Source: Palsa-661 sp035535015
GTDB lineage: Bacteria; Actinomycetota; Acidimicrobiia; Acidimicrobiales; UBA8190
Assembly (NCBI GenBank): GCA_035535015.1
Contig: DATLQU010000016.1
Location: 1-64,000, forward strand
Direction of reading: 5' to 3'
Length of the DNA: 64,000 nt
In this document: positions 52,629 to 61,588 of the stretch, one piece after another
How positions within the stretch are numbered: the first letter of the stretch is position 1
Layout: each line of letters starts with the position of its first letter
Translations under genes and position numbers: made by a program
The notes under the pieces: generated by a model
Databases searched by the model: none
Seen by the model: the letters and a program-made list of their open reading frames with translations, nothing else
Told to the model about the DNA's origin: nothing

Positions 52629-52813
52629 ATGCGAGGTGTCGTCTATGTCTAGAACGTAACGATAAAATGGCTCCGGAACTTCCAGGCGTGTGAACACGGA
52701 AGTGGACGAAAGTGCTGGTAGTAGGGATCAAACGCTGCGATTTGATGCGTGGAGGGCGTCTGTGCTGGGGCTTCCAAGGAAAGACCAGGTCGGAGGCCCA
52801 AAGTGTGCCTATG

Positions 52814-52829
52814 AGGTCACTTCTTGATG
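52814..52829. repeat. Right copy of the 16-bp direct repeat
   Basis: AGGTCACTTCTTGATG encodes the last residues and stop of the binding-protein gene on the minus strand and repeats exactly at 49071-49086. Confidence 0.8.
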
Positions 52830-54415
52830 TAGATGCCCGCCAGATCGGCTTTGCAGAATCCGATGGGGGCGACCACCTTGCCTCCGACGCGCGTCTTGTT
52901 GTAACCCACGATCTCCGGAATGAAGGCGATCGGAATCTCCAGACCCTGTGACATCACCATGGCAGAAGCCCTCTGCATCAGTGGCCCTTGCACGTTGGCA
53001 TCGATCGAATCCGACGCCTGCTGGACCAGGGAGGTTACGGAGGCATTGACCGATCCGAGGGCGGTGGCCACGAATCCCGTGCTCTCGTACTCGCTCTCGA
53101 AGTTGTTGGCTAGGTCGGGCCCGTTGGAGGAGTTCTCGATGAGGATGGCGTTTCCCTCTTTCTTCTCGTACACCTGGGTATAGATATCGCCCGGCGGGAT
53201 CTGGGTGATGGACATGTGGAAGCCGGCCGGGGCGAGCTCGTTCTGCATGATGGTCGCCGCACTCTGGAAATCGGCCTCGCCGGCAGGGAAGACCAGGCTG
53301 AAACTCACTCCCTTGGGGAACCCGGCCTTAGCCAACATGGCCTTGGCCGTGGCCGGCTTGTAGCTATAGGTGTTCCCCACGGTCGGGTTGTAGCCCGGCG
53401 ACGAACTTGGGAACGGCTGATAGGCCGGTTGTCCTAGTCCGTCGAGCACGACCTTGTTGATCTCTTGGCGGTTGATGGCGTACTCGAGGGCGTTGCGGAC
53501 CTTGGGGTTGTTGAAGGGGGGAGTGTTCTGACGCAGCTGCATCAGCATGTACTGATAGGACTGGGTGATGGCGATGCCGATATTCGGATTCGCTTTCGCC
53601 GTCTTGTAGTCGGTGGGCATCAGCTCGATCATGTCCACGGATCCGTTGATCAGCGCGCCGATGGCCTGTGGCCCGGCGGACAGCTGGACGAAGTCAACCC
53701 CGCCCAGCTTGTACGCCGATTTGTCGAAGTAACTCTTGTTGGCCGCCATGGCGATCTCTGAGCCGGGCTGGTAGCTCTTCAACACAAACGGTCCCGACCC
53801 GATGGGCGTGGTGGAGGCATTCGACAGAGAGGTCGGGGCCATCACCATGCCGTCGAGGAAGCTGAAGGCGAGCAAGAGGTCGCCCGGGGTGGGGGGTTGC
53901 TTCAACTGGATCACCAGGGTGGTGGCGTTGGTGGGATTCATGCTGTCGATGGCCAATAGTGATGTGCGCAGGGGGCTCTTGCGGATGTGCTCGATGCTCT
54001 GCATCACGGCGTTGGCGTCGACCGGTGCGCCATCGGAGAAGGTCACGTCCGGACGAATGTGGAGAGTCAGTGTGGACCCGGAGATCTGCCAGCTCTGGGC
54101 GATACCGGGAAGGATCGCCTCGTTGCCCTGTTGGCCCGGGGGCTCGTACGTGATGCTGGAGTAGATCTGTGACAGTTCCTGGAACGAGCAGTCGTTGGTG
54201 CCGGTGGCCGGATCGAAGTCGTTCGAGAATCCGCTGTTCAGATCGACCCCGTACCTCAGGACGCCGTTGGGGTCCGGCGTCCCCGCATTCGAGGTGGCAC
54301 GGGGGGTGTTGCCTCCGCTGCTGCAGGCGGCGAGGAGCAGCGAGACTCCGACGAGACACCCCGTCACCCGCCGCGCCGACTGCGGCCGCTGGCCCTGGCC
54401 CGCTGCTCGTCGCAT
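52817..54415 (-). CDS. Peptide ABC transporter substrate-binding lipoprotein (SBP family 5)
   Basis: The 532-residue product has a signal peptide with lipobox 'LLLAACSSGG' and the SBP_bac_5 pattern: 'DLNSGFSNDFDPATGTND', 'GIAQSWQISGSTLTLHIRPDVTFSDGAPVDANAVMQSIEHI', 'GSGPFVLKSYQPGSEIAMAAN', 'NPKVRNALEYAINRQEINKVV'. It captures peptides or similar solutes and hands them to the permease. It is the first gene of the transporter operon but is now 3.7 kb from the permease genes. A gap of about 210 bases upstream should hold the operon promoter; expression of the distal genes may need another. Confidence 0.9.
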   Translation of the reverse strand: MRRAAGQGQRPQSARRVTGCLVGVSLLLAACSSGGNTPRATSNAGTPDPNGVLRYGVDLNSGFSNDFDPATGTNDCSFQELSQIYSSITYEPPGQQGNEAILPGIAQSWQISGSTLTLHIRPDVTFSDGAPVDANAVMQSIEHIRKSPLRTSLLAIDSMNPTNATTLVIQLKQPPTPGDLLLAFSFLDGMVMAPTSLSNASTTPIGSGPFVLKSYQPGSEIAMAANKSYFDKSAYKLGGVDFVQLSAGPQAIGALINGSVDMIELMPTDYKTAKANPNIGIAITQSYQYMLMQLRQNTPPFNNPKVRNALEYAINRQEINKVVLDGLGQPAYQPFPSSSPGYNPTVGNTYSYKPATAKAMLAKAGFPKGVSFSLVFPAGEADFQSAATIMQNELAPAGFHMSITQIPPGDIYTQVYEKKEGNAILIENSSNGPDLANNFESEYESTGFVATALGSVNASVTSLVQQASDSIDANVQGPLMQRASAMVMSQGLEIPIAFIPEIVGYNKTRVGGKVVAPIGFCKADLAGIYIKK

Positions 54416-54615
54416 GGCTCTCCTCCCCTGACTTCCGGAGTTCCTCGAGTCCGCATCTCTGACAGAGCCGTAACTGTGACACCGCTGTCAGTCGGGCCAG
54501 GGTAGTTCCGGCCGACCGGTGGTGCGAGAATCCCGGCGAAACCGAGAGTGTAGGGAGCGGTCATCGGCATTGCTGGCCATCATCACTTCCCGATGCGTCG
54601 GTCGGGGTCCCCCAC

Positions 54616-54621
54616 TAACGT
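54616..54621 (+). promoter_or_regulatory. Possible -10 element of a leaderless SDR gene
   Basis: TAACGT ends 7 bases before the ATG at 54629, and there is no ribosome site. Confidence 0.35.
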
Positions 54622-54628
54622 GGCTTCG

Positions 54629-55510
54629 ATGACCGGCAACGGTGCGGATCTGGGCGACATGACGGGTCGCACGGTCGTCATCACCGGTGGCAATAGCGGC
54701 ATCGGCCGGGCGACGGCCATGGCGCTCGCCGGCCTCGGTGCCCGCGTCGTCATCACCGCCCGTGATGTCCAGAAGGGTGCGTCGGCCGTGACTGACATCC
54801 GCCGTCACAGTGGCAACGACGCCGTTTCATGCGTGCCGCTCGACCTGGCCAGCTTGGCGTCGGTGCGCACCTGTGCCGCTGAGTTGCTCTCCCACCTCGA
54901 CAAGATCCACGTGCTCGACTTGAACGCCGGGGGCGTCCTGGCCAAGCGGACGATGACCGAGGATTCCCTGGAGATGCAGTTCCAAGCCAATCACCTGGGC
55001 CACTTCCTTCTCACCCATCTCCTCATGGACCGGTTGCGCCAAAGCGCGCCAGCCCGAATCGTCGTCGTCTCCTCCTGGGGGCATACCCAGGCTCGCGACG
55101 GCCTCGATTTCGAGGATCTCCAGTGGATGACCCGGCCTTACCGGGGATCGTTCGTCTACAGCGCCACCAAGTTGATGAATCTCCTCTTTAGCTTCGAATT
55201 GGCCCGACGTCTGGCCGACACCGAGGTGACCGTGAACGCCCTCCACCCCGGCTTCGTGGCCAGCGGATTTGCCATGGACGGCGATACAGCTTGGCTTCGG
55301 CTCGGCATCGTCGTGGCCCGTCCTTTCGCCCGCTCACCGCAGAAGGGAGCGGCCACGGCCGTCTGGTTGGCCGCATCGGACGAGGCGAAGGCGATCACCG
55401 GTGGCTATTTCGTGAATTGCCGGCCGAGAGCAACCTCGAAGGCGGCCATCGACGTCGACGCCGCGCGGCGCCTGTGGGAAGTGAGCGAAGAGCTCGCTGG
55501 TCTCAGTTGA
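54629..55510 (+). CDS. Short-chain dehydrogenase (retinol-dehydrogenase-like)
   Basis: The 293-residue SDR has 'VVITGGNSGIGRATAMALAGLGARVVITAR', 'DLASLASVRTCAAEL', 'LDLNAGGVL' (usual NAG), 'VVVSSWGHTQA' and the catalytic Tyr/Lys in 'VYSATKLMNLLF'. It belongs to the retinol-dehydrogenase/protochlorophyllide-reductase-like branch, NADP(H)-dependent from the Arg after the second strand. ATG at 54629 is preferred; 54593 or 54659 are possible. Its stop lies beside the DksA-like gene start. Confidence 0.85.
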   Translation: MTGNGADLGDMTGRTVVITGGNSGIGRATAMALAGLGARVVITARDVQKGASAVTDIRRHSGNDAVSCVPLDLASLASVRTCAAELLSHLDKIHVLDLNAGGVLAKRTMTEDSLEMQFQANHLGHFLLTHLLMDRLRQSAPARIVVVSSWGHTQARDGLDFEDLQWMTRPYRGSFVYSATKLMNLLFSFELARRLADTEVTVNALHPGFVASGFAMDGDTAWLRLGIVVARPFARSPQKGAATAVWLAASDEAKAITGGYFVNCRPRATSKAAIDVDAARRLWEVSEELAGLS

Positions 55511-55521
55511 GCCGATTTTTC

Positions 55522-55890
55522 ATGTCGAGCGACCGGAGCGTTCTCGAGGAGCATCTGGCCCGGATCGAGGCCGAACTGGTCGACCGACGCCGAGCGGCGG
55601 CTCCCTGATCGGAACGCCCGGGATTCGGTAAGCGAGATGGCGACTATGTCGCCCAGGTCGTCGAAGACCGCACCAACAATCAGCTGGCTGACAGTCTGGC
55701 GGAGACGGCGCTGGCCATTCGCCAGGCCCTCACCTTGATCGACGGAGGCCACTTCGGTCGTTGCCGGTCCTGTGGTGAGACCATCTCGGGGGACAGATTG
55801 CAGGCCGTTCCCTGGGCGCTGTGTATGCGTTGCCAGTCGGCCGGCGAGCGTGGCGATCCGTCCTCGGCGCTGCGCCGAACTCGGCCGTAG
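55522..55890 (+). pseudogene. DksA/TraR-like zinc-finger protein with in-frame TGA
   Basis: One frame from ATG 55522 reads 28 codons ('VLEEHLARIEAELVDRR'), then TGA at 55606-55608. It then continues in the same frame without shift to a proper TAG at 55890. The second part has the TraR/DksA helices ('DRTNNQLADSLAETALAIRQAL') and the four-Cys finger 'GRCRSCGETISGDRLQAVP..ALCMRC'. No start codon opens the second part. Intact relatives bind the RNA polymerase secondary channel and alter promoter response. A nonsense mutation is the simplest view. An upstream TTG at 55507 overlapping the SDR stop is an alternative start. Confidence 0.65.
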
Positions 55891-55909
55891 GCGGTCGCGA
55901 CCGGGTGTC

Positions 55910-58474
55910 TCAGCCCTCGGACGCCGGTGACTGGACCGTCACCGGAATAGACCATGCGATGTCGTCTGACGACCGACCGATGTGGAGGAGGTACCGGCCC
56001 GGGTCGAGCCGCCATCCCGCCGGCCGTCCTTCGCCCGAGGCGACGTTGACCATGTTCCCGAGCGGCGTCCGGGCCCGCAGCTCCTGGCTCTCGTTCGTTC
56101 CCGGGTCCCAGTGCGAGAAAGCCCGGTCTGACAAGCGGAGGGTCACGAGACCTGTCTCACCGGCATCGACCCGGATCTTGCCGAACGCCTTCAACTCCTT
56201 GGCCGGCCGCACCAGATCGCCCGAGGGTGGTGCGACATAGCACTGCACGACCTCGGTCCCCGTCCGCGTTCCGGTGTTGCGCACCGGCACGTTGACCACG
56301 AGCCCGTCGTCAGCGGCGAAGTGTTCCGCCGAGAGCTCGGGCTCGCCCAGAACAAAGGTCGAGTAGGACAGCCCATGTCCGAAAGGGAAGCGGACGGCCA
56401 GTTGCCGCGCCTCGTACCAGCGATAGCCGACGAAGAGACCTTCTCCGTAGCGCAGCTCGTCGCGCTCGCCGGGAAAGTAACCGAAGGCCGGCGTGTCTTC
56501 GATCCGCAGCGGAAGGCTGACCGGCAGGCGTCCACCGGGATCCTGGTGCCCGACAAGAACGTCGGCCAAGGCTTGAGCCATCTCCTGGCCCCCGAACCAG
56601 ACCTGGAGGATGGCGCTGACATCGTCCGCCCAGGGCATGGCCACCGGAGCCCCGGTGTTTACCACCACTACGGTTCGACTGTTCACGGCGGCCACGCGTC
56701 GTACGAGCTCATCTTGGTCGACGGGAAGGTGCAGCCCGTCGCGATCGAAGCCCTCCGACTCCCATTCGTTCGACGTTCCCACGACGACCACGGCGACGTC
56801 GGCCTGTCCGGCGGCGGCTACGGCGCTGTCCAGCAGATCGGTGGGGGGAATCCATCGGCACCCCATGCGGAAGGCGAAGAGACCCTGGGCGCCGAGAGTG
56901 TCGTACTCGACACTGATCTCGACGTCACCCCCCTCGAGCTCCACCTCGTGTGTCATCTCCTCACAGCCCAGGCCCAGGAAGCTCGGGCCCCGGGGCAGGG
57001 TTGTGTCGAATCCGTCGATCACCACCGCCCCCTCGACAAGGACCCGGGCCCGTCCCACGTGGGTGAGGGTGAAGAGATGGCGGCCCGCCTCGCCCGGTCG
57101 GTATGTACCTGTGGCCCGGAGGCTGAAAGGCCCTTGGGCGACGGGAGCGGGCGGCGCCAAGAGGGAGATCTCCGTGGCCTGCCGATCCTCACGGTGCACA
57201 ACCCCGCCGACGCCGTCGAGTCCGTTGCTGTACTCCACGACGAGCGGGATCCGCAGCGCCGACGTGGTCCGCGACAGATCGACTCCCGCTTCATGGGCCA
57301 CCGTCACCTTCTCTCCCAAGGTGGCCCGCAGTGCCATCAGCGGGCTCGTCCGGTGATCGGGTTCGACCCCGGCAGACCCCCCGCCCATAATCACTGCCCG
57401 ATCGGCATTGGGACCAACGAGGGCGACTGAGTTGATCGTCGCCGTGAGGGGCAGGACGCCGTCGTTCTTCAGCAGCACGATGGAGCCGGTGGCCGCCTCG
57501 AGGGCGATGGCGCGGCGTCGCTCGGCGGCCGGTCGCTCCGGCGTTTGGCCTTTCGGTTCCTCTTCGAGGAGACCGAGGCGGTCGTAGACCGTGAGCAGCC
57601 TCGCAACCTGGGCGTCGAGGGCGTCTTTCGCCACCGAACCATTGCGGACGGCATCGGCCAAGGCTGGTCCGTAGGCGCGTCCCGGCCCGGGCATCTCAAG
57701 GTCGACACCGGCGTCGTTCGAGCTCACGGTCGACGCCACCCCGTACCAGTCCGTAAGTATGAATCCGTCAAAGCCCCATTCGTTGCGGAGGATGTCCGTG
57801 AGAAGCCGCTTGTCCTCTGAACACCACGTCCCGTTCAGCCGGTTGTATCCGGTCATGACTCCAAGAACCCCTCCGCTGCGGACGGCGTGCTCGAACGGAA
57901 CGAGATAGATCTCGCGCAAGCTGCGTTCGTCGATCACCGAGTTCATCGTGTAACGCTCGAACTCGGCGTCATTGCCCACGAAATGCTTGACCGTTGTGGC
58001 CACCCCCTGCGACTGGGCTCCCCGGATGAAGGAGGCGGCCAACACACCGGAGAGCAGGGGATCTTCGGAATAGCACTCGAAGTTGCGCCCGGCCAGAGGT
58101 GAGCGGGGGATGTTCACGGTCGGTGCCAGCAACACGTGGCAGGCCCGGGCCAGGGCTTCTTCGCCCAGAAGGGCACCGACCCGCCCGACCAACTCGGAAT
58201 CCCACGTGGCCCCCAGTGCCGAACCGCACGGTACGCAGGTGGTGGGTCTCGCCTCGGGACCGGGCAGCGTGGTCCCTCGGGCTCCGTTGGGACCGTCTGT
58301 GACGTTCACGGTGGGTATCCCGACATGCTCAACCCCCGGTATCGTCCACAGATCCTGGCCGGCCGTGAGAGACACCTTTTCGTCGATGCTCAGTCTGGCG
58401 ACCAGTCGATTGATCTTGTCGTCGGTCGCCGGCCGCCTCTGGTCCGGTGCCTTCACCCTCCCGTCTCTGCTCAT
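55910..58474 (-). CDS. Glycoside hydrolase family 3 beta-glucosidase with PA14 insert
   Basis: The 854-residue product has the GH3 barrel with 'NVTDGPNGARG', 'GRNFECYSEDPLLSG', 'TTVKHFVGNDAE' and the nucleophile Asp242 in 'GFILTDWYG'. An alpha/beta sandwich follows ('GSIVLLKNDGVLPL'), interrupted by a PA14-like domain ('RHLFTLTHVGRARVLVEGAVVIDG'). The sandwich resumes, and a C-terminal fibronectin-III-like domain ('VVNVPVRNTGTRTGTEVVQCYV') closes the protein. The layout matches Bgl-type enzymes that release glucose or other sugars from beta-linked oligosaccharides or glycosides. No signal peptide, so intracellular. ATG 58474 has GGGAGAAG upstream. Confidence 0.9.
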   Translation of the reverse strand: MSRDGRVKAPDQRRPATDDKINRLVARLSIDEKVSLTAGQDLWTIPGVEHVGIPTVNVTDGPNGARGTTLPGPEARPTTCVPCGSALGATWDSELVGRVGALLGEEALARACHVLLAPTVNIPRSPLAGRNFECYSEDPLLSGVLAASFIRGAQSQGVATTVKHFVGNDAEFERYTMNSVIDERSLREIYLVPFEHAVRSGGVLGVMTGYNRLNGTWCSEDKRLLTDILRNEWGFDGFILTDWYGVASTVSSNDAGVDLEMPGPGRAYGPALADAVRNGSVAKDALDAQVARLLTVYDRLGLLEEEPKGQTPERPAAERRRAIALEAATGSIVLLKNDGVLPLTATINSVALVGPNADRAVIMGGGSAGVEPDHRTSPLMALRATLGEKVTVAHEAGVDLSRTTSALRIPLVVEYSNGLDGVGGVVHREDRQATEISLLAPPAPVAQGPFSLRATGTYRPGEAGRHLFTLTHVGRARVLVEGAVVIDGFDTTLPRGPSFLGLGCEEMTHEVELEGGDVEISVEYDTLGAQGLFAFRMGCRWIPPTDLLDSAVAAAGQADVAVVVVGTSNEWESEGFDRDGLHLPVDQDELVRRVAAVNSRTVVVVNTGAPVAMPWADDVSAILQVWFGGQEMAQALADVLVGHQDPGGRLPVSLPLRIEDTPAFGYFPGERDELRYGEGLFVGYRWYEARQLAVRFPFGHGLSYSTFVLGEPELSAEHFAADDGLVVNVPVRNTGTRTGTEVVQCYVAPPSGDLVRPAKELKAFGKIRVDAGETGLVTLRLSDRAFSHWDPGTNESQELRARTPLGNMVNVASGEGRPAGWRLDPGRYLLHIGRSSDDIAWSIPVTVQSPASEG

Positions 58475-58595
58475 CGTCGAGTCTTCTCCCATTCGTTGCC
58501 GTCGAGCCGCCCCGGCTCGCGCCGAAGCCAACAGTCTGACGTGCCTTGGTGGGGTCGGGAAAAGTGACGGCCTGTTCCTGCCATCGTGGAGAGCG

Positions 58596-59633
58596 ATGGC
58601 GCCGACCACAAGGCCGATACGCTCGTCCCATGGGGATCCGGTGAAGATCGGCGACGTGGCCACGCCGGCGCTCGTCGTGGACGCCGCCCTGCTCGAGGCC
58701 AACCTGGCCGCCATGAGTCACGCCTTGCCGGGATCCCGGCTCCGGCCCCATGTGAAAGCGCATAAATGCACATCGCTGGCCGCCCGTCAGCTGGCTCACG
58801 GTCACCATGCGTTCACCTGCGCAACCGTCACCGAGATGGAAGGAATGGCCCGGGCCGGCCTCGGTGACGACCTGCTCCTGGCCAACGAGATCGTGGACGC
58901 CCGGCGCCTCGGGGCGCTCGTTCGGGCCGGTTCCCGAGTGACGCTGGCTGTCGATTCTCCGGAAACGGTGGCAGCCGCTCTGGCGGGCGGCGTCGAAGAA
59001 GTCGTCATCGACGTGAACGTCGGCCTGCCACGTTGTGGATGCCACCCGGCAGACGCCGGACGACTGGCCGAGACGGCACGCCGAGGAGGGCTGGCGGTGC
59101 GGGGCGTGATGGGGTACGAGGGCCACATCGTTGGACTGCCGGAAAGAGCCAAGCGCGTGGAGATGGTCAGACCGGCGATGGAGGCGTTGCTCGCCGCCCA
59201 TGCCGATGTCGGGGGAGAACTCGTATCCGCCGGGGGAACCGGCACCTACGACATCAACACCTGGGCGACTGAGATCCAGGCCGGGTCGTACGCACTCATG
59301 GATACGGCCTATTCCGAACTTGGTCTGCCCTTTGGCCAGGCCCTTTCGCTCGAGTCCACAGTCATTTCGGTGTCGTCCGGATGGGCGGTGGCCGATTGCG
59401 GCCTAAAGGCCCTCTCCATGGACCACGGGAATCCGACCATCGAGGGTGCGGAGGTCTGGTTCTGCTCGGACGAGCACGTCACCTTCGCACCGCACCGACC
59501 GGTCAAAGTCGGCGAGCGCATCCGTGTCAGCCCGGCTCATGTCGATCCGACAGTCGCCTGCCACGAGCGGATGTTCGTGGTCGAAGGTGAGCAGATCCTC
59601 GACACCTGGTCCGTGGATCTCCGCGGCTGGTAG
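58596..59633 (+). CDS. D-threonine aldolase-like / alanine-racemase-fold PLP enzyme
   Basis: The 345-residue product has a fold-type III PLP barrel: 'TPALVVDAALLEANLAAM', the Schiff-base Lys in 'RPHVKAHKCTSLAA', 'IDVNVGLPRCGCHPADA', 'GYEGHIVGLP', 'SAGGTGTYDINTW' binding the phosphate, and a C-terminal metal-site-like 'SDEHVTFA'. The DSD1/D-threonine aldolase group uses PLP and a divalent metal to cleave D-beta-hydroxy amino acids or dehydrate D-serine; which applies is not shown. GTG at 58641 ('VKIGDVATPALVVD') is an alternative, more typical start. It diverges from the GH3 gene across about 120 bases. Confidence 0.8.
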   Translation: MAPTTRPIRSSHGDPVKIGDVATPALVVDAALLEANLAAMSHALPGSRLRPHVKAHKCTSLAARQLAHGHHAFTCATVTEMEGMARAGLGDDLLLANEIVDARRLGALVRAGSRVTLAVDSPETVAAALAGGVEEVVIDVNVGLPRCGCHPADAGRLAETARRGGLAVRGVMGYEGHIVGLPERAKRVEMVRPAMEALLAAHADVGGELVSAGGTGTYDINTWATEIQAGSYALMDTAYSELGLPFGQALSLESTVISVSSGWAVADCGLKALSMDHGNPTIEGAEVWFCSDEHVTFAPHRPVKVGERIRVSPAHVDPTVACHERMFVVEGEQILDTWSVDLRGW

Positions 59634-59727
59634 GCCGACCGGTCCTCGATCCCAGGTCGAACGGACGGTACCGTGAGGCGGCAAGGAGATCCGCTGGTTG
59701 TCAGCGGATCGGGGAGGGGGTCGTCGC

Positions 59728-60279
59728 GTGCCCAAAGGCGCAAGGATTGTGAGAAGTCCCGGATGGAGGTCGGCGCTGGTCGGCCTTGGCGCCTCCGGCA
59801 TCCTGGTATCGGCCTGCGGTATCCACATCTCGAAGAACGGGATCTCGGGCGATATCGCCGGCCACCACTTCTCCGCTGCCCTCCACGGCCTGCCGTCGGG
59901 ATTCCCTACCGATGTCCCCCTGCCCGATAGTGCCCGCGTCATCGGGGGGGCCGGTACCAATGGGGGCTACGACGCCATCTTCGCCGTGCCCGGAACGGTG
60001 TCGACGGGGGCACAAGCCTACGAGGCGAAATTCCAGTCGGCCGGGTTCACGGTGAGCAATATCAGCTCCCCTGCGACCACCGAACTCTCGGGTTCGGCTC
60101 AGAATGCCACGTCCACCACAATGACGCTCACGGCGGCGTCGTTCACTGCCCAGAATGGCGCCTGGACGGTCCAGGTCGAGATAGGTAGTAGTTCATCGGC
60201 CGTCAGCACGGACCTGAGGGCGGGCGAATTCGGGGTCAACATCACGGTCGTCCCCGCCACCTCGACGACGACGGGGTAG
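59728..60279 (+). CDS. Predicted lipoprotein, unknown function
   Basis: The 183-residue product has a basic start, a hydrophobic stretch and lipobox 'GILVSACG'. The mature part has 'HGLPSGFPTDVPLPDSARVIGG' and a small beta-rich domain rich in Ser/Thr. It is of a type seen in actinobacteria, but I do not recognise a function. GTG at 59728 is chosen so the signal peptide starts normally. Confidence 0.65.
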   Translation: MPKGARIVRSPGWRSALVGLGASGILVSACGIHISKNGISGDIAGHHFSAALHGLPSGFPTDVPLPDSARVIGGAGTNGGYDAIFAVPGTVSTGAQAYEAKFQSAGFTVSNISSPATTELSGSAQNATSTTMTLTAASFTAQNGAWTVQVEIGSSSSAVSTDLRAGEFGVNITVVPATSTTTG

Positions 60280-60289
60280 CGCCGGCAAC

Positions 60290-60295
60290 TACGGT
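60290..60295 (+). promoter_or_regulatory. Possible -10 element of the aldo/keto reductase gene
   Basis: TACGGT ends 8 bases before the ATG at 60304, and no ribosome site is visible, consistent with leaderless transcription. Confidence 0.3.
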
Positions 60296-60303
60296 GCGTC
60301 TCC

Positions 60304-61290
60304 ATGAACCTTGACAGCTACACCTTGGCCGGGAGTGACGTCTCGATCCCTCTCCTCGGAGTAGGCACCTGGGCCTGGGGTGATCGTTCCACTTGGGGCA
60401 TGGGCGGCTATGACACCGAACTCACCACCGCATCGATCCAGGAGGCGTGGGACGCCTCCATCGACGCCGGCGTGACCCTGTTCGATACCGCAGAGGTCTA
60501 CGGAGGAGGTGAGAGTGAGCGGATCATCGGCGCAATGCTCGGCAGCGATCCGGAGCGCGCCTCCCGAGTGGCCCTCGCCACCAAATTCATGCCGTCGCCG
60601 TGGAAGCTGAATGTGAAGGGAGCGCTCCTGGGATCGTTGCGGGCTTCGATTGGCCGGCTCGGTGTCACCACCGTCGACCTCTACCAGATACACGGGCCCA
60701 TCAGTCTCCGCTCGCATGCGGCGCTGGCCGATGCGCTGGCCAACGTCCATCAGGCCGGTCTGGTTAAGGCCGTCGGTGTTTCCAACTACTCGGTGTCAGA
60801 GACGCGCTCTATGGCTGCCGAACTCGCAAAACGGGGCATGCGGTTGGCCACTAACCAGATCGAATTCTCGCTGCTGCGTCGCGTCCCCGAGACCGGAGGA
60901 CTCTTGGCCACCTGCGCCGAGCTCGGCGTCGTTCCCCTCGCCTATTCACCCATCGGTCAGGGCCGCCTGACCGGCAAGTACTCGACCGGCCACCCTCCTC
61001 CGGGCAAGCGGAACTTCTCCAATCATCCGATGGGGATCGTCGACACCGTCGTCGGCAAATTGCGGATGATCGGGGAGAAGCACGGCGGAAAGACCCCCAG
61101 CCAGGTGGCGCTGAACTGGGTGATCGCCAAAGGTGCCGTGCCCATCCCCGGGGCCAAGAGTCGCTCCCAAGCACAGGAAAATGCCGGCGCCCTCGGCTGG
61201 ACTCTCGACGCCGATGACGTCGCCCTCTTGGACGAGGCCGCTCTTCCTGGGATCCGCACGATCGCCAATCGATTCTGGCAGCACGGTTGA
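60304..61290 (+). CDS. Aldo/keto reductase
   Basis: The 328-residue barrel reductase keeps Asp and Tyr in 'TLFDTAEVYGGGESE', Lys in 'VALATKFMPSPW' and His in 'DLYQIHGPI'. Also present are 'GVSNYSVSETR', 'YSPIGQGRLTGKYS' and cofactor-binding 'PIPGAKSRSQAQEN'. It is closest to the plant/actinobacterial AKR11-13-like group (NADPH) and only distantly like the reductase at 20028-20957. It is followed immediately by a palindrome and a terminator-like hairpin. Confidence 0.9.
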   Translation: MNLDSYTLAGSDVSIPLLGVGTWAWGDRSTWGMGGYDTELTTASIQEAWDASIDAGVTLFDTAEVYGGGESERIIGAMLGSDPERASRVALATKFMPSPWKLNVKGALLGSLRASIGRLGVTTVDLYQIHGPISLRSHAALADALANVHQAGLVKAVGVSNYSVSETRSMAAELAKRGMRLATNQIEFSLLRRVPETGGLLATCAELGVVPLAYSPIGQGRLTGKYSTGHPPPGKRNFSNHPMGIVDTVVGKLRMIGEKHGGKTPSQVALNWVIAKGAVPIPGAKSRSQAQENAGALGWTLDADDVALLDEAALPGIRTIANRFWQHG

Positions 61291-61291
61291 A

Positions 61292-61316
61292 GCTGACCGG
61301 CATGATGCCGGTCAGC
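61292..61316. repeat. Perfect 12-bp inverted repeat after the reductase stop
   Basis: GCTGACCGGCAT and ATGCCGGTCAGC flank one base. The site begins two bases after the stop codon. The loop is too short for a strong RNA hairpin unless a few central pairs open; it could assist termination or bind a dimeric protein. Confidence 0.55.
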
Positions 61317-61340
61317 TACCGCCGGGTGACGGAGCGACCC

Positions 61341-61367
61341 CCCCGACCTGCCTGCTGCAGGTCGGGG
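61341..61367 (+). terminator. Hairpin terminator candidate
   Basis: CCCCGACCTGC and GCAGGTCGGGG form a perfect 11-bp GC-rich stem with a five-base loop, about 50 bases past the reductase stop. No T-run follows, as is common in actinobacterial terminators. The rest of the 61291-61588 gap shows no gene. Confidence 0.6.
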
Positions 61368-61576
61368 CCAATGTGACGTGGTCGGCTCCGGCCATGATCT
61401 CCACCTGAGCCTCATGGGGATGTTGTTCTTCACAGTCTTCCTCGCTGGTCCCCTTCGTCATCATCGCCGTGGTCCCGCCTGGCCCCGTCGCCGATTGGCC
61501 GTTGTCCTCGCCGAACAGCCAGCTCGACCCGCGCGAGAACGGGCCCCGGCTCTCGGCAGGTCGCCGGTCGGGCACG

Positions 61577-61582
61577 TAGCAT
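61577..61582 (+). promoter_or_regulatory. Likely -10 element of the DUF3089 gene (leaderless)
   Basis: TAGCAT ends 6 bases before the ATG at 61589, and no ribosome site is present. Confidence 0.4.
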
Positions 61583-61588
61583 CGGCCG

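Larger units (their letters stand above)
49087..52813. mobile_element. 3.7-kb segment inserted in the peptide-transporter operon
   Basis: The segment lies between the binding-protein gene and the dppB-like gene, bounded by 16-bp direct repeats. It holds two plus-strand genes for membrane proteins (49335-51181), against the direction of the operon, and an insertion sequence (51258-52628). Base composition of 49400-51200 is visibly more AT-rich than the flanks. Its outer ends show no convincing inverted repeats, so it is not a simple transposon; homologous recombination or a compound event is possible. Confidence 0.65.

Noticed and set aside
55606..55608. TGA as selenocysteine codon
   Set aside because: It is not followed by a recognisable SECIS-like stem, and the family has no selenocysteine at this place; a nonsense change is simpler.
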